From positions 1,224,001 through 1,288,000 of the forward strand of contig NZ_CP013264.1 of the NCBI RefSeq assembly GCF_001456115.1: DNA of 64,000 nucleotides. Reading direction: 5' to 3'. The DNA is from Sphingobium baderi. Its GTDB lineage: Bacteria > Pseudomonadota > Alphaproteobacteria > Sphingomonadales > Sphingomonadaceae. Made by a program: the position numbers and the translations under genes. Below the pieces are notes generated by a model. It saw nothing but the letters and a program-made list of their open reading frames with translations, was not told the origin of the DNA and searched no databases. Below, in pieces: positions 27,038-33,882 of the stretch; positions within the stretch are counted from its first letter, which is position 1; every line of letters starts with the position of its first letter.

Positions 27038-28003
27038 ATGAGCGTCGTTGCTGCCTATCTCTACAGCGCGGGGAAACCAGTCGAAAGTGTTTCGCTCGAT
27101 CATGCGCCGGTGATGGGGAATCCGTCCGATTTCGTATGGATCGGGCTGGTGGAACCTTCGGAGCAGGAATTACGGACGTTGCAGGTGCATTATGGCCTGC
27201 ACCCCTTGGCGGTCGAGGACGCGCTCAAGGCGCACCAGCTTCCGAAGGTGGACGTATATGGCGATCAACTTTTCGTGGTCGCGCGCACGGCCCATCTGGA
27301 TGGGGACAAGATCCTCTACGGGGAAACGGCGGTTTTTCTGGGGCCGAACCATATCATCTCCGTGCGGCACGGTTCTGCCCGCGCTCACACGGAATTGCGA
27401 TCGCATCTGGAGGCGGCGCCTTCGCTGCTCAGCCATGGCGTCGACTATGTGCTCCACGCGATCCTCGATTTCATCGTCGACGGTTATCTGCCCATTGTTG
27501 AAACCATTGAGGAGGAAGTGCTCGCGATGGAGGATCGGGCGCTCGACACTTTTCTTGAGCGGGACGACATCATGCGTATCTTTCACCTGCGCCGGGAACT
27601 GATCCGTTTTCGCCGTATTCTTGGCCCCATGTCGGAAATGGCGAGCCGGCTCGTGCATCTCGATCTGCCTTGTCTCGACGCGCAGGTGCAGCCCTATTTC
27701 AAGGACGTGTATGATCATGTGCGGCGGGTTGAAGTCATGGTCGAGAATTTGCGCGAAGTGCTGACTTCGGTGTTCGAGGTCAGCCATCTGCTCGAATCCC
27801 AGCGGCAGGGCGCTACCACGCGGCAATTGGCAAGCTGGGCCGCCATCCTTGCCGTGCCCACCGCGATTGCGGGAATTTATGGCATGAATTTCCGCAATAT
27901 GCCTGAACTGCGGACGCATTATGGCTATTTCGTCGTTCTGGCGGTGATGGCGAGCATCTGCGGACTGCTTTACCTGCGTTTCAAGCGGGCCAACTGGCTC
28001 TAG
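27038..28003 (+). CDS. corA: CorA family magnesium/cobalt transporter
   Basis: This is a 321-residue CorA-type channel with a large soluble N-terminal domain and two C-terminal helices. The selectivity motif GMNF lies at about residues 282-285 in GIYGMNFRNMP, at the end of the first helix, as required. It forms pentamers in the inner membrane for Mg2+ uptake. ATG 27038 follows TGGAGA at good spacing. It is divergent from the glycan fusion gene, with 181 bases between the starts that must hold both promoters. The C-terminus (KRANWL) is complete. Confidence 0.93.
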   Translation: MSVVAAYLYSAGKPVESVSLDHAPVMGNPSDFVWIGLVEPSEQELRTLQVHYGLHPLAVEDALKAHQLPKVDVYGDQLFVVARTAHLDGDKILYGETAVFLGPNHIISVRHGSARAHTELRSHLEAAPSLLSHGVDYVLHAILDFIVDGYLPIVETIEEEVLAMEDRALDTFLERDDIMRIFHLRRELIRFRRILGPMSEMASRLVHLDLPCLDAQVQPYFKDVYDHVRRVEVMVENLREVLTSVFEVSHLLESQRQGATTRQLASWAAILAVPTAIAGIYGMNFRNMPELRTHYGYFVVLAVMASICGLLYLRFKRANWL

Positions 28004-28068
28004 GCGGTCGCTGGTTGCGATTGGTCCGCGGCGTCTTTAGCCTTGTCCCGCTTCCTTCCGATCCAGAT

Positions 28069-28761
28069 ATGAGTGCCTGTCCGTTGAAGTCCTTTTCCAC
28101 TGTCCCACGTTTCCTGTTGCTGATCTTCGCCTTTCTTCCCGGCATGGCCGCCGCTCTTCCTGCCAATCGCCCGACGCCGGGCTATACCCGGGTCGCCATC
28201 GAAACCTCTGTCGGGACGATCATCGTTGCTACCGACAATCGCCATGCCCCGCACACAGCAGCCAATTTCCTGGCCTATGTGGATGATGGGCGGTTCGATG
28301 GCGTCACTTTCTATCGGGCGGCGCGACGCAAAAGCGCACCGGAACTCGGCCTGATCCAGGGCGGCATCGACACGGATGCGCGTCGTGCGTTGCCCCCCAT
28401 CCAGCATGAGTCGACGAGCAAGACGGGCATCCGCCATCTCAACGCCACGCTGTCGATGGCGCGGCCCAACCGTCCCGATTCGGCGATGGGTAATTTTTTC
28501 ATCACGGTGGGGCCGACGCCGAACATGGACGCGCAGGGCAGTTATATCGGCTATGCCGCCTTCGGTCATGTCGTCGCGGGGATGGACGTGGTAAAGCGCA
28601 TCCTCGCCATGCCGACTTGTTGTGGCTCAGGTCCTATGCGCGGGCAGATGATCGTGAAGCCGATCCGCATCATCCGCGCCAAAAGGCTCGACGGAACGCC
28701 ACTCCCGACCGGCAAGGTGAAGCCCTGGCTGATCGGGATTAACCGTCCGAAAGCGAAGTGA
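28069..28761 (+). CDS. Secreted cyclophilin-type peptidyl-prolyl isomerase
   Basis: This is a 230-residue protein with a signal peptide (FLLLIFAFLPGMAAALPA) and a cyclophilin domain (about residues 40-205). Conserved parts include ANFLAYVDDGRFDGVTFYR, IQGG and NFFITVG. It should catalyse proline isomerisation in the periplasm. The frame is open from TTG 28015. ATG 28069 gives a clean signal peptide, so I chose it. A small cysteine-containing insertion (MPTCCGSGPMRG) lies near residue 185. It is convergent with lptA, 79 bases apart. Confidence 0.85.
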   Translation: MSACPLKSFSTVPRFLLLIFAFLPGMAAALPANRPTPGYTRVAIETSVGTIIVATDNRHAPHTAANFLAYVDDGRFDGVTFYRAARRKSAPELGLIQGGIDTDARRALPPIQHESTSKTGIRHLNATLSMARPNRPDSAMGNFFITVGPTPNMDAQGSYIGYAAFGHVVAGMDVVKRILAMPTCCGSGPMRGQMIVKPIRIIRAKRLDGTPLPTGKVKPWLIGINRPKAK

Positions 28762-28840
28762 AGAGACGACCGTGCCTATATTGGAAGGCACGCCGCGTTC
28801 CTAGGTTCCGATTCAGAATGGCGACGCGCTTTCCTTCCAG

Positions 28841-29404
28841 CTAATTCTTGCGCTGCGGCACGGAAAAGGTGCCTGATACGCGCCCGCTGGACCCGCCCGA
28901 AACGCCCGGCGTCCCGCCGCTCGCCCGCCCGTCGACAGTGGAAAGCCCGCTGTTGAGGTCCATCACGAGCCGCCCGCCCGTCAGACGATTCGCGCCTTGC
29001 GTCAGCGCCACATTGCCCAACATGGTGATGAGCCGCTTGTTGAGGTCGTAAATGGCGACATTGCCACGCGCCGTCTGGTCCGCCTTTGTCACAACGACAT
29101 TGCCCGAAGCATCGATCCGATCGACTTCCACGCCACTGCCGGTATTGCCGGTGCTGTTGCCCGGCGTCTGGCGATAGGCAACGGTCATGCGCGCCGCATT
29201 CAGCGTCATGCCCGCCTGTGTTACGACGACATTGCCCGACACGACCACCCGGTCGGCGCGGTCCTGCACTTCGATCCGATCGGCGGAGAAGTTGACCGGC
29301 GCATTGCTATCGTGATTCTTCATCACCTGCGCGCCTGCCCCCGCGAAAATGGCGCTCGCGGTGCCGATCGCGCCTAGTGAAAAGAGGGTGATGGTGCGTT
29401 TCAT
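28841..29404 (-). CDS. lptA: LPS transport periplasmic protein LptA
   Basis: This is a 187-residue periplasmic beta-jellyroll protein of the Lpt bridge. A signal peptide (LFSGLGAIG-like hydrophobic segment, residues 5-25) is followed by the OstA repeats (FSADRIEVQDRADRVVVSGNVVV, then DASGNVVVTKADQTARGNVA). The C-terminus is Gly/Ser-rich. ATG 29404 overlaps the lptC stop as TGATG. A TTG one codon earlier is unlikely to be the start. The order rnd-lptC-lptA is seen in sphingomonads, with lptB-rpoN elsewhere (14587-15372). Confidence 0.9.
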   Translation of the reverse strand: MKRTITLFSLGAIGTASAIFAGAGAQVMKNHDSNAPVNFSADRIEVQDRADRVVVSGNVVVTQAGMTLNAARMTVAYRQTPGNSTGNTGSGVEVDRIDASGNVVVTKADQTARGNVAIYDLNKRLITMLGNVALTQGANRLTGGRLVMDLNSGLSTVDGRASGGTPGVSGGSSGRVSGTFSVPQRKN

Positions 29405-30051
29405 CAATTCCGCCCTTTGAGGCCATTTTGTTCGATGCGCAAGCGCGCCCTGCCGTTCAGCGTCACCGTGCGGGCATTGAGATCCGCTTCCAGATGATCG
29501 CCGCTGAAGGTGCCGATGGGGATGCGCCCGTCGACCCGGCCTGCGCTCTTGAGCCTGCGGGACTGAAGGTCGACGCCGACATCGCGGGTCGTCATGCGGT
29601 ATCCGCCCGCCGACTCGAACTGCACCGGGCCGATGATGCCGACCCGTTCGCTATCCATATTATACTGGCCCTTTTGTGCACTCAGCACCGCGGGGCCGTC
29701 GGACAGCAATATGCGCGCTGACAGGTCGCTCAAGTCCACGACGGGCTCGCGTGAGCTTTTCTGCACCGCCGATCCCGCGCGCAGGGAGAAGGGCTGCCCC
29801 TTGCTGTCCTCCCCTCGGTAGAGCGCCTCTGTCAGGCGCATCCTCTCATGCGCGATCTCGACCCGGTTCTTGTCGAGCAGGAAGCTGACCTTGTCCCCGC
29901 CGGTGAAGGGCGCGGTCGCCAACAGCGCCGCCAGAACGCCCACCGCGACCGGCAGCCAGTTTTTAAGCGTCCTGACCAGCCGGTCATGGCTGCCGCCCGG
30001 CCGCGCCCAGTGGCGGCGCGCATGGCGTTGCTGTTCAGCCTGGATCGACAT
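29404..30051 (-). CDS. lptC: LPS export protein LptC
   Basis: This is a 215-residue bitopic protein with a single N-terminal membrane helix (LPVAVGVLAALLATAPF, about residues 33-50) and a periplasmic LptC jellyroll domain. It links LptB2FG to LptA. The segments MRLTEALYRGEDSKGQPFSLRAGSA and GRIPIGTFSGDHLEADLNARTV are typical. Its stop codon overlaps the lptA start, so the two are translated together. The rnd gene ends 25 bases before it... transcription runs rnd to lptC to lptA on the minus strand. Confidence 0.9.
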   Translation of the reverse strand: MSIQAEQQRHARRHWARPGGSHDRLVRTLKNWLPVAVGVLAALLATAPFTGGDKVSFLLDKNRVEIAHERMRLTEALYRGEDSKGQPFSLRAGSAVQKSSREPVVDLSDLSARILLSDGPAVLSAQKGQYNMDSERVGIIGPVQFESAGGYRMTTRDVGVDLQSRRLKSAGRVDGRIPIGTFSGDHLEADLNARTVTLNGRARLRIEQNGLKGRN

Positions 30052-30076
30052 GGATGGCGCGCTTCCCTTTATATCC

Positions 30077-30694
30077 TTACATGTGGGCGAAGATATCGAT
30101 CTCCGGCCACCCCGCCAGATCTAGGACAGCCCGATGAGGGAGGAAATCGAAACAAGCCTGCGCCAGTTCCATGCGCCCTTCGCGGATCAGCCGCTTGTCG
30201 AGCTGTTCTTTCAGCAGATGCAGATAACGCACGTCCGACGCCGCATAATCCTTTTGCGCGTCGGACAGCAGCGGCGCGCCCCAGTCGGAACTTTGCTGCT
30301 GCTTGCTGATTTCCTGCCCCAGCAGTTCGCGCACCAGTTCCTTCAGGCCATGACGGTCGGTATAGGTCCGTACCAGACGCGAGGCGATCTTGGTGCAATA
30401 GGCGGGCGCGGCGATCACACCCAGATAATGTTTGATGGCGGCAATATCGAAACGCCCGAAATGATAGAGTTTCAGCCGCTCCGGATCAGCCAGAACCGCC
30501 TTCAGGTTTGGCGCGGCATAATCACTTCCCGGACTGAAGCGCACCAGGTGCTCATCGCCCTTGCCGTCGCTGATCTGGACGACGCACAGTCGGTCGCGCG
30601 GGGTGATGAGGCCCATGGTTTCAGTATCGACGGCGATCGGGCCGGGTGCAAGGACGCCCTCGGGCAGATCCTCTTCATGGAAATAGACGGTCAT
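30077..30694 (-). CDS. rnd: Ribonuclease D-like 3'-5' exonuclease (single domain)
   Basis: This is a 205-residue DEDDy exonuclease. Exo I (VDTETMGL, Asp23 and Glu25), Exo II (FGRFDIAAIKHYL) and Exo III (DYAASDVRYL, with Tyr) are present. It lacks the HRDC domains of full-length E. coli RNase D, which is normal for the short alphaproteobacterial form. It would trim the 3' ends of structured RNAs. It is first in the rnd-lptC-lptA cluster. Confidence 0.9.
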   Translation of the reverse strand: MTVYFHEEDLPEGVLAPGPIAVDTETMGLITPRDRLCVVQISDGKGDEHLVRFSPGSDYAAPNLKAVLADPERLKLYHFGRFDIAAIKHYLGVIAAPAYCTKIASRLVRTYTDRHGLKELVRELLGQEISKQQQSSDWGAPLLSDAQKDYAASDVRYLHLLKEQLDKRLIREGRMELAQACFDFLPHRAVLDLAGWPEIDIFAHM

Positions 30695-30739
30695 GGCTCC
30701 CCTCTATGGTGAAAGCGGTCATATCGCAATCGAGGCTTT

Positions 30740-30771
30740 CATCCTGTCTCTATGGCATCCTGTCTCTATGG
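30740..30771. repeat. 16-bp perfect tandem duplication
   Basis: The unit CATCCTGTCTCTATGG occurs twice head to tail (30740-30755 and 30756-30771) in the intergenic region between rnd and the cold-shock gene. It looks like a recent slippage duplication. Each copy holds an ATG, but no open frame of note begins there. Confidence 0.9.
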
Positions 30772-30884
30772 AAATGCGGGCCAGCGGAATCTGACGGGTT
30801 GCAGGCTAAAATCATTCGCGCTCCCCCGAAAAGTTGATATAGTGATTCTCAAACCGCTGTGCTGCGGTGGATTCTGCATGTCAT

Positions 30885-30923
30885 TTCGCCCGGCATGTTT
30901 GTCCGATTTTACATTTGGGCGAA
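30885..30923 (+). promoter_or_regulatory. Stem-loop in the cold-shock gene leader
   Basis: The arms TTCGCCC (30885-30891) and GGGCGAA (30917-30923) form a perfect 7-bp stem closing a 25-nt AT-richer loop. The stem ends about 20 bases before the ATG at 30944 in an apparent long leader. Cold-shock mRNAs often carry structured leaders, so a temperature-dependent role is possible but inferred. Confidence 0.4.
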
Positions 30924-30943
30924 GCGAAAGTGACCAACAGGGC

Positions 30944-31759
30944 ATGAGTTTTGATAGAGGTCGCCGCGGCGGGCGCGGCAAGGACAAGCGCGACGGTTTC
31001 GGCGAAGACAGTTTCTACGAAGGTGGCCGCACTTTCGGCGGTGGCGGCTTTGGTGATCGTGGTGGTTTCGGCGGTGATCGCGGCGGCTTCGGCGGTGGTG
31101 ACCGAGGTGGCTTCGGCGGCGGTGGCGCTGGCGGCGGCGGTGGTTTCCGCAGCGGCGGTGGCGGCGGCTTTGGCGGCGGCGGCGCTGGTGGTTTTGGCGG
31201 CGGTCGCGGCGGAATGCCCGCACAGGTCGTCGGCGAAGGCACTGGCGTCGTAAAGTTCTTCAATGGACAGAAGGGTTTCGGCTTCATCGTGCGTGATGAT
31301 GGCGGCGAAGACGTATTCGTGCACATCAGTGCGGTCGAACAGGCAGGCCTGACCGGCCTGGCGGAAGGGCAGCCGCTTGGCTTCACCCTCGTCGATCGCG
31401 GCGGTAAGGTGTCGGCGACCGACCTGAAGATCGAGGGCGAGCCGCTTCCGGTCGAGGAACGTGCGCCGCGTGAGCCGCGCGCAGGCGGTTTCGGCGGCGC
31501 TGAGCGTGGTGGCGATCGCGGTCCTCAGCGTCAGCTTACCGGCGAGCGCGCCAGCGGCACGGTCAAGTTCTTCAACGCGATGAAGGGCTTCGGCTTCATT
31601 CAGCGCGATGATGGCCAGCCGGACGCATTCGTGCACATCAGTGCGGTTGAGCGTGCGGGCATGCCCGCCCTCAACGAAGGCGACCGTTTGGACTTCGAAC
31701 TGGAAGTCGATCGCCGCGGCAAATATGCGGCGGTGAATCTCCAGTCGAAGGCCGACTGA
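30944..31759 (+). CDS. Double cold-shock-domain protein with glycine-rich RGG-like arm
   Basis: This is a 271-residue protein. Residues 1-30 are basic (RGRRGGRGKDKRDG). Residues 30-95 are almost pure Gly with Phe, Asp and Arg, in repeats of the type GDRGGFGG. Two cold-shock domains follow, near 98-165 and 203-270, each with RNP1 (KGFGFI) and RNP2 (FVHIS) intact. It should bind single-stranded RNA or DNA as a chaperone or transcription antiterminator. The frame is open upstream to 30752, but ATG 30944 is the natural start, since the residues before it are not family-like. A strong terminator follows at 31795. Confidence 0.88.
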   Translation: MSFDRGRRGGRGKDKRDGFGEDSFYEGGRTFGGGGFGDRGGFGGDRGGFGGGDRGGFGGGGAGGGGGFRSGGGGGFGGGGAGGFGGGRGGMPAQVVGEGTGVVKFFNGQKGFGFIVRDDGGEDVFVHISAVEQAGLTGLAEGQPLGFTLVDRGGKVSATDLKIEGEPLPVEERAPREPRAGGFGGAERGGDRGPQRQLTGERASGTVKFFNAMKGFGFIQRDDGQPDAFVHISAVERAGMPALNEGDRLDFELEVDRRGKYAAVNLQSKAD

Positions 31760-31794
31760 CGCCCTGCTATCCTGCCGTCAGGATACAGAGCAAG

Positions 31795-31828
31795 AAAGGG
31801 TCGCCTGCCCGGCGGCCCTTTTTCTTTT
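31795..31828 (+). terminator. Rho-independent terminator of the cold-shock gene
   Basis: An 11-bp stem AAAGGGTCGCC / GGCGGCCCTTT with one G-U pair and a 5-nt loop is followed by TTTCTTTT. It lies 36 bases after the stop codon of the double cold-shock-domain gene. Confidence 0.88.
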
Positions 31829-31876
31829 AAGGTTGCCGTGAATGGGTCGAGAGCGGGCGTTGCCCGCGACATCATG

Positions 31877-31891
31877 CTGAACTTGGTTCAG
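31877..31891. repeat. Short palindrome of a sphingomonad intergenic repeat type
   Basis: CTGAAC-TTG-GTTCAG is a perfect 6-bp inverted repeat within ATGCTGAACTTGGTTCAG, a form I know from many sphingomonad intergenic regions. It lies in the 177-bp gap between the cold-shock terminator and the convergent pip gene, where nothing else is evident. Confidence 0.45.
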
Positions 31892-32005
31892 TAATCATCA
31901 TGTCCCAAGAACCCTGCTTGATCCGGCAATTGAACCCTGAGCCGAGCCTGCGAAGCTGAACAAGTCCGCGGTGTCGGGGAAGGATGCCGGGTCGCCACCA
32001 ATCTC

Positions 32006-32956
<951 letters not shown>

Positions 32957-33097
32957 TTACAATCTCCCATGTCGGAAATACAATTTGCGACAAATCTCCC
33001 TTTGCTCCGCGAGAATTTTGCGACAACTGGCTGCTAGGCTCAGGACCCATTGATCCGGGAGGGATGATCTGATTCAGGCTCCGCAAGGAGATTGAAC

Positions 33098-33445
33098 ATG
33101 AGCGACCTGTACTGGCTGACGGACGAGCAGATGGCTCGGCTCCGACCGTATTTTCCCAAGAGCCACGGCAGGCCACGAGTCGATGATCGGCGGGTGCTGA
33201 GCGGGATCATTTTCGTCAATCGCAACGGGTCGCGCTGGTGTGATGCGCCGAAGGACTATGGTCCCCACAAGACACTCTACAACCGATGGAAGCGGTGGGG
33301 CGAGATGGGTGTCTTCCTCCGCATGATGGAAGGGCTTGCCGCCGAGGGCGCCGATCCGAAGACGGTCATGATCGATGCGACCTACTTGAAGGCGCACCGC
33401 ACGGCATCGAGCCTGCGGCTTAAAAAGGGGATCTCGGGCGGCTGA
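33098..33445 (+). CDS. IS5-family transposase, orfA part
   Basis: This is a 115-residue N-terminal half of the transposase, with the DUF4096-type DNA-binding domain (YWLTDEQMARLRPYFP, then RWCDAPKDYGP) and the first catalytic Asp in VMIDATYLKAHRTA. ATG 33098 is preceded by AAGGAG at good spacing. The frame ends shortly after the sequence T-AAA-AAG at 33421-33427. A -1 shift there would join it to orfB. Confidence 0.9.
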   Translation: MSDLYWLTDEQMARLRPYFPKSHGRPRVDDRRVLSGIIFVNRNGSRWCDAPKDYGPHKTLYNRWKRWGEMGVFLRMMEGLAAEGADPKTVMIDATYLKAHRTASSLRLKKGISGG

Positions 33446-33855
33446 TCGGCCGCACCAAAGGGGGCATGAACACGAAGCTTCACGCCGTCACCGATGCAAA
33501 CGGTCGTCCGCTCAGCTTCTTCATGACCGCAGGCCAGATCAGCGATTATACCGGCGCTGCCGCGCTACTCGACGACCTTCCCAAGGCGCAGTGGCTGCTG
33601 GGCGACCGCGGCTATGACGCCGACTGGTTCAGGGGCGCCCTTCAAGAAAAGGGGATCAAGCCCTGCATTCCTGGGCGAAAATCCCGTCTCGATCCCATCA
33701 AATACGACAAGCGTCGCTACAAACGCCGCAACCGCATCGAGATCATGTTCGGTCGCCTCAAGGACTGGCGCCGCGTCGCCACCCGCTACGATCGGTGCCC
33801 TACGGTCTTCTTCTCCGCCATCGCTCTTGCCGCCACCGTCATCTTCTGGCTCTGA
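33424..33855 (+). CDS. IS5-family transposase, orfB part (made by -1 frameshift)
   Basis: This is the C-terminal half of the DDE transposase. The frame is open from 33424, one base behind the orfA frame, and gives KGDLGRLIGRTKGGMNTKLH, which matches the conserved centre of IS5 transposases. It therefore continues orfA and is not a separate protein, although an ATG exists at 33466. The second Asp is in LLGDRGYDADWFR and the Glu in RNRIEIMFGRLKDWRR. Confidence 0.88.
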   Translation, partial: KGDLGRLIGRTKGGMNTKLHAVTDANGRPLSFFMTAGQISDYTGAAALLDDLPKAQWLLGDRGYDADWFRGALQEKGIKPCIPGRKSRLDPIKYDKRRYKRRNRIEIMFGRLKDWRRVATRYDRCPTVFFSAIALAATVIFWL

Positions 33856-33882
33856 TCAATGAGTCCTGAGCCTAGGCAGGCC

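Larger units (their letters stand above)
33037..33872 (+). mobile_element. IS5-family insertion sequence, about 836 bp, complete
   Basis: The terminal inverted repeats are 19 bp with one mismatch: GGCTCAGGACCCATTGATC at the left, and its complement with T for C at position 11 at the right (33854-33872). Both ends lie in CTAG (33034-33037 and 33872-33875), consistent with a TA or CTAG target duplication; the exact border cannot be fixed because CTAG is a palindrome. Inside are two overlapping transposase frames with a full DDE triad (Asp in orfA; Asp and Glu in orfB), the two-ORF layout of the IS427 group. The element looks intact and recent. Confidence 0.93.

Noticed and set aside
31030..31215. 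Repetitive DNA that might be read as a tandem repeat or CRISPR-like array
   Set aside because: It is the codon-level result of Gly-rich protein repeats in the cold-shock gene; there are no constant repeats with unique spacers.
33859..33882. The upstream ATG of the TonB-dependent receptor
   Set aside because: It lies inside the right inverted repeat of the IS element, so it cannot be the native start.
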